A stretch of 64,000 nucleotides of DNA from Lethocerus indicus (lineage: Eukaryota; Arthropoda; Insecta; Hemiptera; Belostomatidae), in the NCBI GenBank assembly GCA_019843655.1, contig JACDQD010000007.1, positions 9,111,600-9,175,599 of the forward strand. Direction: 5' to 3'. Shown one piece after another: positions 52,061-64,000 of this stretch. Every line of letters begins with the position of its first letter. The first letter of the stretch is position 1. The notes below the pieces were generated by a model. It did no database searches, was not told where the DNA came from, and worked only from the letters and a program-made list of their open reading frames with translations. The position numbers were made by a program, and so were the translations under genes.

Positions 52061-52410
52061 ATTTTTCATCCAACGCTCCACAGCCCAATTCATATATCGG
52101 TCGTTAGCTCCAGATTTACACACTTGAAATAGACGAATATAAATAAATAATTTGTAATACTTATTTGTTAGTGTACGGGGAAAAGATAGATAATAACTTA
52201 TAACTATATTCCTCGTAATATTATATTTTGTAGTAATACCTCCTATTGGACGATTTGTCGTTAATCGCAGGTTAATGTGCACAAACCTAAGCCTCAGTTC
52301 AGTGTACAAAATAAAGTGTAACTTTCCTAAAGATCCTAATAAATGAGTTTAGGGCAAGGAACACAGCATTAGGGTCGATTGAGGATTTTAGAAAGGGCGG
52401 CGATAAAGGT

Positions 52411-52429
52411 GGCCGGTGTCGCACCGGCC
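52411..52429. other. Perfect GC-rich hairpin
   Basis: GGCCGGTG, loop TCG, then CACCGGCC: an 8-bp perfect stem with a 3-base loop, in a GC-rich patch (about 52.39-52.53 kb). Confidence 0.5.
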
Positions 52430-52632
52430 CCTTAAAAGCGCCTCGCCTCCCGTCTTCGGTAGTTAATGTCCGAAAGAAGCAAAGCCCCGGGCGGCGTCGC
52501 GCCACCGCCAGAGGGGGGATCTCTCCTGTTTTAGTATTATTGAGTTAAGAACAGTCGTATAGTAGGTTGGCCTGGGGTGGGTCACGAGCTAAGCCCAGGC
52601 TCCAGGTCTTACCCGCCCGTACTTTGTGGTTA

Positions 52633-52634
<2 letters not shown>

Positions 52635-52688
<54 letters not shown>
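52635..52688. repeat. (CT)27 microsatellite
   Basis: Twenty-seven uninterrupted CT units, (GA)27 on the other strand. Long GA/CT tracts can bind GAGA-type factors in insects, but may be neutral here. Confidence 0.95.
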
Positions 52689-52690
<2 letters not shown>

Positions 52691-54390
52691 CCCCTCTCTT
52701 AGTATTTTCAAGTAATAAACAAGAAGCGAGAGCTCGGCGCACACATCTTTATTTTATGCCACGGCAGTAAAATGAAACTAGGCCCGGCCCCGGGGGGTAA
52801 CCCTGGCAAAACAGTCGAAAAATCCCGAGACGGCGGGCCTTGGGGGGGAAAAAAAGGGAAGAAGAAAAATCGAGCTTATTATGGGACGCTTTCGGGCGAC
52901 CGTAAATCTTTTATTCGCCGTAACCGGGAAACTGTACAGTCCTCGTAAAAAAATGGCGAAGGGGGCAAATGGAGGAAAATTTTCCGCTCCGAATTCCGGT
53001 TATATTAATCGGAATCAATTTGCCAATTCGTAAAATAAAATATCACGTCGGTTATAATGATCCCGATATATTCCAGAATAAAATAATTTATTTTTTATAA
53101 TTGATTTCATTTTATCACAGAAATAAATGCTTTTGGAATTGTACACTTCCAAGTGCAATTTTCTAGATTCTAAATCAGTAGCTCAATGTCCAGTAGCTCT
53201 CTAGGGCACTGAGGGAAACTAATGACAGGAATAAGAAGAGGACTTTAGAAGATCTTTGAGGTTCGGAAAAAACCTAAAAAGTACACTTTGAACAAGAGCC
53301 GTATTTATCTTAGGTCGCATTTTATAGGGGAGCATTTGTTGGGCGACCACTGCGCCTCCCCGTTAAGGGCCAACAGACTCCCCTTTGTTTTCATTTTATT
53401 CTCCCCCGTGGAAATTCGTTTAGAACTCAGAATGAAAATGGGCCGATGAATGTTAGGTTTTGAATCGAGCGTTTCAAGTAAAAAAAAATAAAATGTAACA
53501 AAGGGCTTCACTTACGATCGCCACATCAAAGACTGTGTTCACGTCCTTACCCGAAATGGAAAAAATATTTTCAGTTATACTCCGGAAAATGAAAAGGAAT
53601 AATCAAAGTTTCATAAATTAAACATAAACATCATGCAACTATTTCCATAATAACTACAGCTACAGCTACTAAGGGGCTTGGGCGGTGAGGAAACGGACTA
53701 GTACTTTCTTCGAACGTTGGCAACTGAAGTAAACGTGCCTCCGGAAAATATGTTTATTGTACTGAAAATTGGAGAGACGGGGCCTGAGAAAAGTGAATAC
53801 TTCAAAAAACGAAGGCAAATAAGGTGCGATATTTTGCGCCTCTGAAAGCGACCGAACGGCACCAAAAAATGGGACGAGGCGAGGCGGGCTGCACGGTAAT
53901 TGAGATCTTCTCTTCGAGAGATTTTCAAAGTCTAAGTGAACACTTCATTATCTATAATTTGACCTTTACTACTCGTTTCAATTATCCAATGAAATTTCCA
54001 CAGTGGTTCCGACCGTCGCGATTTCCTTCCGTCGAAAACCTTTTTACCCCGTCCTACATTTCCCAGCGGAAATTCGATAACAAAAAATATCGGATAGAAA
54101 CTATATTGAACGCGGAGGGGAGTGCCGATAGAGAACCGATTTCGAATTCTCAGAAACAGCAATATTCGAGGATTTGCTAATTTCCTTGCACTTTATAAAG
54201 CTTGGCAGATCATATAACTGAAATGAACAGCATCCATATCTTGACGATTCGGTTGATATTAATCAATATTCTGATACATGTCTTCTCATAATCACCCGCA
54301 TTTTAAAATTATGTTAATAATATTTTACGGTAAAGGTTTTAGTATAAGATTCACTCTACAGCCTTTAAATATAATTAAAAATTTCCTTTT
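52689..54390. other. Non-coding stretch
   Basis: No supported gene. GC-rich at about 52.78-52.93 kb, then AT-rich. A plus ORF at 53824-54180 overlaps ORFs on the minus strand and has no domain. Confidence 0.35.
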
Positions 54391-54486
54391 TTAGTTTTGT
54401 TGGTGTAATATGTTCGATTTTGTACTCGATGTTTCGGAGGTACTTCGGTTTGTTCGATTAGTTTTGTTGGATTAATATATTCGAAT
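54391..54486. repeat. Diverged tandem pair, unit about 67 bp
   Basis: TTAGTTTTGTTGG begins both 54391 and 54458, and each is followed by AATAT(G/A)TTCGA-like sequence. An imperfect two-copy tandem repeat. Confidence 0.5.
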
Positions 54487-57400
54487 AAGATCGCAAATCC
54501 TACAGTTCATCCATTTCGAAGTCTAGGGAGGGTTAAGAACATTATTACGCGTCTAGTCCGCTGCTAAATGGTTTCGGCTTCAATAGTTCCTCGGGTTGTA
54601 GTACAGCGATGTGCTTTCAGGTGAGTACACTTAATGAGTACTAGTGCCAACCGGATGTTTCAACGGTAGAAAGGATCCTCCTGCACAGAAGTGGAGAGAG
54701 TACCTGACCATCGGGAGGATTTTACCGAATTTTGTATAATTTCCGGGATCGTTATGCACTGTCAGAATTTTACAAGGGGAGGGGGGGAGGCGCAAAAAAT
54801 AAAAAACCGTGATCGTTGGCCCGAACGTATTTTTTTCTGATGCGTCCGTTTCGATGGACTCTCCGACGATTAAATTTAAAAAATAAGGGAGTTCGGTTGT
54901 GCCGGATATAACGGGGGCCGAACACGCGCTCGGAGGGTGTTTCCAGGTATTAAACGATAACGGGGTTCGGACAATTGGAAACGCGGGGGTAGAGACGTAG
55001 CGGGGGAGGGTGTGGGGGCGATAAGGGGCTCACGGTCCGACGCCGCCCATTATCTCCCATTAGAGCCCAGCCCTACCCATTGTTCCCTTTAGATATCCTC
55101 CGACTGAGCGAACGGGGCGGACCTACCCCAGAAAGAAATGAGTCCGGGGCACAGCCGATAGGATAATTAAACCTCGAGTTATTACGGCACGATTGAATTC
55201 CTCCCCCCCCCCCAGATAAGGCCCGGAATCGGACAACATTTCTCGACCTTTCCGAGTTCCCTCTACGTTATAGGTTTTACTAAATTTTTTGTTGGTTCGA
55301 GGAGAACATAACCAATAATATTAATTCATCACTAATTCGATTTAAGGCGCCCACGAAAAGTGACTGGGATGTCCGGTGGCCATCCTTGCGTTAAGCTAAG
55401 GATTACTGAATTAGAAATATAATATGGCGCTACTTCCCGTTCCGGGCTCCCAATGAATACGTGGAAATAAATGGTGCCCGCGTGAAGGGAGCTCTGGCAT
55501 CAGAAATTTTAGAACGCCGTTCTCGAGTTTCACTTCCGGTCGAACGAGTCTCCGGGTCGGGAATAGCAGGTAGGGCATTTTAAAAACGTCAAGAGTACCA
55601 TTCTTACCACTCCCCCAATTCAAAAACCCTGTCAATACTAGAGGGCAGAATGTTCTATTTTGACCAGTTAAGGAGGGCTATGTCATGTAACAATAGTTTA
55701 ACAGTCCTGCGCGAAACATAGAAAACTCAACAAGGCGTGTTACTAAAAATTAAATAGAGGCAAACGCAAGATAATATAAGGAATTTACCTAAAGTGAAAT
55801 AATATTTTATACAGTTAATTATTATTTTTTGTATGCAATGAAGTATCAGAAACTGAAACTGAACAATTGAAGCAGCAACATTTCCAAGAAGATTCAGAGT
55901 TCATCCGTCCTAAAATACGGCCCGGTGACCCAAAATATGCCGTTAAATAAATATTTCCCTTATAGGTTAGTGGGGGTGGACTAGCGTGGGAGGTAATCAC
56001 TGGGAGAGGCGGTTCTGCTGTATGGCGACGACGGGGGATATTTGTCGGGCTAAAATATTAATAGCCGGAGATAATTGGGGGCGTTGAAGCCGTCACCGCT
56101 GGCGCACAGCCCTCAAACCCCAGCCTCCCCTGTTAATATTCATCCGAGCGTCGATCCGTTTAAACTGGCTCCAATAGCCATTCCCGGCCTTCTATCCACG
56201 GTCTACACACTCAGTAATTATGAAATCTCACCAACGTAACGGCTGCATTAGAGAAATTGCCGGCGTATTTTTTAAACGCCCAAAATATATCTGATCCACC
56301 CATAGATATAACTTACAGTATCTACTCCAATAATGTAATCACTGAGCGACGGAACTCGCGACAAGTGACTTCATTAAATACCGCTGTTAATGTGAAATGA
56401 TAGTTAATTATTAATTAACACGTTATTAATGCTCGACTTCTATATTAGGGAAATGCCGTTAACAAGGTGTTAAGCCACTCTACTGGTTTCCCTAAAGCCA
56501 AAAACGCTCCACTGCCAGACCCATATTGAAACTCTATTAAAGATTGGAAATACAAGTTTTAAAAAGAAAAAGAATGCAATAAATTGTTTAGTTATAAACA
56601 AGAACAAATTATTCGCTGAATAACAACTTGTAATGCGATTTCCATAGCTTTGGCCAGACGTACAAACGGCGGATAAAATGTCAACGACAGTTTCCAGACC
56701 AATCAATCAAATGCTTTGAAATACATTTCAAACGAACAAATATTACGTTTCTTACAGTTACAGCGTACTTGTTAGTTATATATAATGTAATAATTTAATA
56801 GTAATTTCGTGATTAGACATTTTGTCGCGCAACGAGATAATAATTATGATTATTATGACAATTTCGACCCCAAGTATTAAACAAGCAGCCTAATTTAATA
56901 CAGGCCTGCGAATAGTAAAACTCTGATAATAACAACAGACGGGGGAAGGAATTGAGAATAGTGCTGTGGCAATGGCCTCCCAGGAATCGTGAGCGGCATT
57001 TCGCTGTCGGCCCACAATAGCGAAACTGGTGGAAATAGTGTTGCGCCAATGTTGCGCATATTGTAACAATAGGGTAATGAGCTCTGAAAAAATTCCGACA
57101 TTCTCCTAGCCCGCCGATCGTATTATTAGATAGACAGCTGTGCTTCAGACCTCCGGAGTATACGTTTCTCATGCAAATGTCACACAGAACAGGGACAATG
57201 ACGGGGCATTAATTTATTATAAAATTTTCTAATTTTATGTTTGAATGGAGGCGTCAGAAATGCGTATCGCGCGTACAGTATCGGCGTAGTTACACAGAAT
57301 ATGTTGACCGTTAACGGAATTCCCGAAAAAGCAGAAAAATAAATGAGAAAGGGGTCCGGACTGCGAAAATAACTGTTCGGGTCGAGAGTTGAACTGACGG

Positions 57401-60400
57401 CAATGAGGCGGGAGGAGACCTAGAAAAGGAGCGGTAGCAATAAATAGTATAGGTTGCGGGAGGGCAGTGGATTGATATCAAGATGCTATTGATCTATTGA
57501 TTGATTGAGTGTGCGACTGATTGATGATGCCTATTGGCGGGGGCCCCGAGCCAAGTTACCCGCAGTCAAGTTTTCAATCAACGCTCCGACACCCAAGATT
57601 AATCACCAATTTCGCGCCGGACCAACCTCCCATTACACAAATATAACATCCCGAAATTTGCAATTTTGTCCCTCCAACAAATTTCGCAGATTCAATGTCC
57701 TTCACTCACACGAATTACTTTCACGGCGTTACTTCAGAACTCCTATTTATCTCGTTGACATTGTTTACGTTATTCCGGTCGTAAAACATTATGTGAACGA
57801 TTATTGGTATTGGGAGACAATAATGTCTCCAAATGTAAAGAACTAAATTTTTAGAACCGCACTAAAACGCACGCAATGCTCCTGCAATCTGACATTTTAA
57901 CTTTATTATGTGCAAATATTTATCTAGTAATAAAAAACTGAATCTCATTATTATTGTACTAGTCTCTATAAGACTTTTATTTACAACTTTTATGTTAAAA
58001 ATATATCGGGACAGAATTATCCGAGAATTATCGGGTGAGAATTATAGAATGAGACGGGGGATCTGCTGCTCCTTGAATAAATAATGCTCGTTAGGAAAAA
58101 TATAAGCGAATTGGAATTCCAATAATAAATTCTAGAAAGTTTCTTAGGAAAGTCATCCGATTGTGTACGAACGGTTCTTTTCTTTAAACTTAATTTCGTT
58201 CAGAATAATGTAATGGTAATCGATTGATTACTTTTACTGCACCTTCTTTCGCGTTGGGCAGACATTTCCATTATAAAACTGAATAAAGCGCTTGGTACGT
58301 GCCCGACTCCGATAGAAGAATAAAAAAATAAAATGAAAATCACGGAGAAAGCTCAATTTAAAATAACAAGTTCGGAGCAATCATATTTTCATGATCCCAC
58401 CGGCGTTCACGGATTTAAAACTACTGTCGCACGAAAAAGAAACAGGGAAAGCAGTTTCTTCAAATTAGTTACAGGCAGTTATCCGAAAGCGGTCTATCTG
58501 TGAAAATTAGTTCCGTCACGGGCCCGAATATAACCCAGTGCCTCATAACAGGCCCAAGTTGCTACAGGCTAAACTAGACGTGTAGAAACAAAGCGCTATC
58601 TCATTCCACACTATTTGCGACTTTCTGCATCCGGTTTCGGTTACTGGCCGTCAGAAATATAGCGAGGTAAATAGCTCTAAGTGAGGTTACCGACAATGGA
58701 AAACTGATACCGGTCTAGGGTACGTTCAAACAAGCGAGAGGAGATAGCGCTATTGATGATATTCTCCCACGAATACATTAAAACACAAACGCTTTGTTAT
58801 AACACTCAAAATTTAATAATTAAAAATCTACACTATCCAGTAGAATGTTTTTCGAGTCGCTTCCATAATTAATAATACAATTTTCTTGTTTCATTTTTCT
58901 TCAAGTAATTTGAGTCTTATAATAGTATTTTATACGGGGTTAACAATTGTAAGCGCCAAACATATAATAACGATTTTCATGTTTTTTATTTTCAATTTAG
59001 AATTTCCAACCTTTATATTATGTATGTACTGATATGTGGTGAAGTAGTGTAATCGGTAGACTGTCAGGACTGTTCGTATACAACTTTAAGTGCGTGGGAA
59101 TGCATGGAAGGAGTTGGAAATGTCGAGGAGGTTGGTGAGGCCTCATATGTAATTCAATCGTAGCCCAGCTCCCAGAATAAAATTCATTCCGTATCGATTG
59201 GATAATTCCGGCGAAGACGGCGGAAGTGATCAATCCTCTTAAGACCACAGCCCCCCCCCCCTCTCGAATACCATTACTCCGACTATTCCAATTTCGGATT
59301 CCGCCCCAGGTGATCCGGAAATTGAGCAAAATGTAACTGATCTGAGCCCTTTTAGGAGACATTTAGGACTGGCGAGATCGAAATAATATCTCGTCCATCG
59401 ACACTGAACAGTACACAGACTACCCCCCGGGCTCTGGAAATTGTTAAGGTATTTATTTCCTCTGGTCATAATCTAAGGGTTAAGAAGGGTTGTCTGTTTC
59501 TAGCCTACCTGAAAAATTCAGTGCCCATATTTAAATATATATTAAATATCCCGATGATACACTGTCATAATAATATTTAACATTACTTAATTAATACAAA
59601 TATCTGAGAAATATTTAATAGGATAAACCATTAATGGTACTGGGCAATCACTAGACACTAGATATATATTTAACTTACGCACTTCAAACGAATATTTCGC
59701 ACAAAGAATATGACAATTTAAGGACGGAATAATTGAATCAAAAGCAATCGAGTAAATCTACTTTCAATTTTTCCTCTACCGTCCGACGTCATTACTCCTA
59801 TAATTCATTAAAAAAAAATTGAATAGAATCGCTCTTCTTCCTCCCTTCAGTCTGAAAATCTCCAATTACGACCGTAAAAGGAGTCGGCGTACAAACAAGT
59901 TTTAGTCTTGTCATGAGGAGAGGGGAGGGGGGGGAGGAGAGTTATTGCACAATCCGCAATTAAAAGGTTGACTGTAGGGCCGCCGGGAGGACAATTACGA
60001 GCATTCTCCTGTCCGTCATCTGAATTCAATGGATTTCACTTTCCCGAATAATTGGCGGGCGGTCGGGTCCCTCCATTCTTGTTCATACCCGGCCCGTCAA
60101 CTGCCGGTCTCCTTTTTCATTTTCGTTTAAATCTCCTACCCGGCGGCGGCCTATTGAAAACCCTCGGCGAAAGCCCCGAGTCTCCGGTCCGCGCGAGAGC
60201 GCGTTCTCTTAGACGGAAAGAATACCCGACCTCTTGACTTCCGCCGGTGGTATTTCCCTCCCGAAATTCGATTTACGAAGCGGTAAAGTGGGACTCGGAT
60301 ATTTAATTCGCGGTAATTTCATTTAATGTTGTGTGATAATTAGACCACACAAACTAGGAATAAATTTATCTCGCGGAAGTTACGCGGTACACTTACGATC

Positions 60401-63400
60401 CAATCTATCTCGCAGATCGTCGGGTTGTGGACCCTGGTATTTTATTTTTAATTTTCAACAATTCTGAACAATCCTGTATTGCTTTGATAATTCGTATATT
60501 GTTTCAATCTATTCTAGCCCAGTTCGGCCAGCAATCGTCAGCATCGGTATAGTGTATATATAATTGCGTTGGAATTATGTAGATAAAAGTTCTAATTTGT
60601 CAGGTAACTTCTGTTGTCCGTACTTAATGAGACTTCCAAGAATTCGGAAGTACTTATTTCGAAACGATTGACGATTTGTTAAAATTGGATTTGGAGCAAT
60701 ATCTCCGCAGCTGGTGGGCACTTTCACTCTTGAAATTCACTATCCTCCTTCCTTGTTCATCATCGTCCGGTTCGACGAATTCTCGACTTCCAAGAGTTAG
60801 TACATTATACGCTAACCGATTAAAAGCCTGTACCGCCGACCGTAACCAACGAAAGCGAGTCTTTTCTGTCCGATAAAAATGCGCATTTTATTAAAGAATT
60901 GTGCAACTGCGGCACTAACCGTGTAGGCGTTTCACTGCCGCCGTTCTTGATATTACAAACGGTACAACTGTTAAGATTGTCTAGCAAGCAATAAATCTGT
61001 CTTGTTCGTTCGCTAGTGCGTTGCAATGTTCCACTTGTCTAGATGAGTTCCTTCACTTTAAAAATTAAAGGAAAACATTTGCGAAAGAACAGAGAAAAAT
61101 AAATTTAATTAAACTACTATAAAATTATTCCTAACTCTCGCTTTGTTTTTCTGGTTACATATTTTGTTATTGATAACCCAAACGGAATAAGACTTTTTCA
61201 TGTGTAAAATACATTTAATTTTAAAACTTTAAACATACTACCGCGGAGTTGGGAATAAACTTCGTCTGTGTGGCCCGTAGATCAGTGCCAGTGACCGGTA
61301 TAATATATATCCGTCGTTAATTGTTATTATGGTATAGTAATACTAATAATTTACGCGTTAAGTAAGCCTTCAATTAGCAATAGCGGCGTTAAGGGGAAGA
61401 AAATACGAGGAAAATTATATGTTGACTTGATTGAACAGGTACAAAATACATGGGAGTAGGGATAAGTTAAAACACGAAAATTCTGCAATACTTTGAGATT
61501 TATAATTGAATTGAAATTGACCGAATTTTATTTTGTGATACGCTATTATTTGGAAATTAGTTTCAGTTTTAACATTGACTGTACCGGAATCGAAAAAGAA
61601 ACCAATAAGTATGCCTGTCACAAGAACGACTTAAAGGAGGAGGGGGATTCCTGCTCTCGGTTAAAGGCCCATTAACCTTCGAAATTGTAGAACCCTCCCT
61701 TCCTGTCGCATTCAAATATTCTCCAACGCTGGGGAGGAGTTCAGTTCAATGTTGGGGTAAATTGCTTCGGCTTCCCCGCCGTACCGTTTGTACCGTTAAC
61801 AATTTATTTCAATTCACTGTAAACGAATTAAACATTTAGGGCTTTCTATTTCCAGTACTTGGAGTGGCGACAATTGTGCAAAAACGTAGTACACCATTAA
61901 ACCGGTTAAATCAGTTCTCGCATTACTCGAATAGTCAACAGCCAATGAACGCACCTAAAGCATAAAATACGGTGGTTCAATTCAAATTTTAAAAAGAATT
62001 ATTGGATCGTGGAATCCGTAAATAACACTTTTTTAATGCTATTAGTTAGTGGGTAGCATATTCTAACACGTTTCTTCAGAAGTTCACGATGATTTAAAAG
62101 GGACTTACAAGCCTCACACAGTACAGGATTTTTCTTCTTTCAATCGAAAATGAGCTAAATGAATTTCGCTGTTTACCCGTTTTAAACTAACACAAAATAG
62201 GATAATGTAAAATACATTTAAATGGAAATTCACTGATTAGCCCGTTATTTTGTCATAGGAGATCTCACATTTTCTACAATTTGGGAACGCTAACATTTGA
62301 ACAAGAAGGCTTGCTGGAATATAATACAAATAATAACACGTTTTAGTATTTTGAACTATTACAGGAGTTTAGGAATGTTAAACCACAATTTTACGATGTC
62401 GGTTGTTAATTTTTCTAAAACTGCAGTAGGAACGGACGGAAGCCAAGTACCTTAAGTTCGCAATTTATTCTCCGAATAAATTATGGAAATTACGTTCTTG
62501 TTGAGAACGCTAGGAAAGGAGCGTGTAACATGATCTCATATTACACAGAAGCGACCGGATTTCTCTGCCCTGGAGTCATAGCGATAATTACACTTGTATC
62601 GCAATTACTCGTGCATTGCATTGCTGTTCGAGGCCAGACGTTTCTCGTTGCGCTGTTAATATTCAGAGGATATTCAACTCCGGCCGTACATAACGTGGAT
62701 GAACATCCACATTTCGATTAAACTGAGGGAAAACAGTTCCCTGCACGGACAGCCAGTTCCACTGAATTTTCCAAAAAACCTTCTCCGCGCTCTACAGAGA
62801 AATCGCGAGTCGTAAACGACCCGTCCCCACTATAATTAGGTTTTTTGTCACAATTGTGCTAGAATCGTCAACTATTTATAGCGGAATTTATTTTTGTTCT
62901 TAAATGTCTCGTTTCGAGAGTCACCCGTAAGATATGACGAGTGATCTGTCGACACAGGAGTAGAACTGCGAAATTGGTTCTGGGCAAAGGCTCGAAAGCG
63001 GCGTCCCTTCCGCAAGTCTGCCAAGAAGTATTTGAGCGGCAGTTTAGTCGGGATAGTGTCACCGGACGGCCTGTAAATATCGCCGGTGGGAGGCCATTAC
63101 CGGTCTGATTGGTGGGCAAATATAAATAGAGGGGGCCCGGGGGAGGCGGTTTGACGCACCCCTGCCCCCGCCCCCCTCCTACCAGTATTCCGATAGGACG
63201 TGTTACTGATTTCCCCCGAGTCGCCGCCGAATATCAAATTTCGCGCCCGGATCCCCCACGCACTTCGGTTTCGATTTATACGCCAAGCCTACGGGTATTT
63301 GCGGACGCCCCGACTCGACCCAATCGGACCTAAAATTATCTTTTTAGCAGTTCGGACACCCGGAATTTTTTAGGCGCCTTTTTTCGCTGTCTTCCTTTTT

Positions 63401-64000
63401 TGTTCGAAGAGGTGTGAACACCTTCAAAAGGGTTCGTGGAAACGGGGGCTACCTATTCATGAAAACCCTCGAAAATCGAGCTCCGTATCCCAGAATATGT
63501 ATCCACCCCTAATATGATTAGCACCTAATTAACTGCCTAATATGGTTGCTTCATATTAAATTATGAGAATGCTACCCCTCAACGGGAGGGTTCCTCTCGC
63601 CTTATAATGGACAGGATTGCTTGTAATACAACCGCTACTACGGTGTAGTAATGATGGATAGAAATGACAATATATCAGAATAACTGAGCTTAGAACGTTT
63701 TCAAACTAACCAGCGACCTAAGAAGCTGCTACGACATCTGATCATACTACTTACACTATTGAGGGCGTTATCAGTTTGCTCTAAGTTTCGTACGGCCGGG
63801 ATTACGTGATTAGGGCAAAAAGAAATTCTAGGGTATTTTTTTGTGACAGACAAGTGGAAGAGTAGTAAATTATAACTAAAGCGAGAAAGCGTTCGGAAAA
63901 TAAGCAGTCGGCCGGTGACAGCCCCACTCGTAATTACCGTTTGACGCATTTACGACGCCGCCTACTCATTTTACGGGAGTAGGGAGGGGCTAACCTCCGG
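54487..64000. other. Non-coding stretch to the right edge
   Basis: No supported gene. GC-rich islands lie at about 54.95-55.21 kb (ending in C11 at 55203-55213), 56.0-56.2 kb, 59.95-60.28 kb and 63.12-63.33 kb. An octamer-like ATGCAAAT occurs near 57172. AT-rich DNA separates the islands. The pattern suits a large regulatory intergenic region or first intron. Confidence 0.4.

Noticed and set aside
54636..54700. miR-252-like words (GTACTAGTGCC and CCTCCTGC)
   Set aside because: About 12 bases match, but the two arms do not pair into a convincing precursor hairpin.

Overview
The window looks like animal nuclear DNA, most likely an insect or another arthropod. Genes are split by GT-AG introns with phase-consistent exons, dinucleotide microsatellites are common, and spacers are long. 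Nothing in the sequence fixes the species. No CRISPR array, complete mobile element, rRNA or tRNA gene was seen.

The first 21 kb is gene-dense. Bases 1-8474 (minus strand) carry PGAP1, the GPI inositol-deacylase of the ER. Sixteen exons can be joined in frame with consistent splice phases; the 3' end runs off the left edge. A 270-bp GA- and C-rich spacer, probably a bidirectional promoter, separates it from a small unidentified plus-strand ORF (8745-8948). Facing that ORF, 9544-13654 (minus) holds an 11-exon gene of about 448 codons. Its last third reads as a globin fold, with two histidines 32 residues apart and introns in the phases and places of the classic globin introns. It has a roughly 265-residue N-terminal extension of unknown role. 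Upstream of it on the same strand, 17317-20721 holds four exons of a two-transmembrane protein whose tail carries five PPxY motifs. Its 3' region is AT-rich and may extend to about 14.06 kb; its first exon was not found.

From about 20.7 kb to 64 kb I found no confidently coding gene. The stretch alternates AT-rich DNA with GC-rich islands holding GATA-like and homeodomain-like words, palindromes, a duplicated 22-bp motif, a duplicated 35-bp hairpin element and homopolymer or dinucleotide runs. This could be an upstream regulatory region or a long first intron, perhaps of the two-transmembrane gene. Two weak coding candidates lie in it: a one-TM reading frame near 29.9-30.1 kb and a short PPPSY-bearing terminal-exon-like segment at 20952-21008.

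The items most worth following are the N-terminally extended globin, including the odd splice acceptor before its exon 2, and the multi-PPxY membrane protein. The four genes show no obvious shared pathway; their proximity looks positional.
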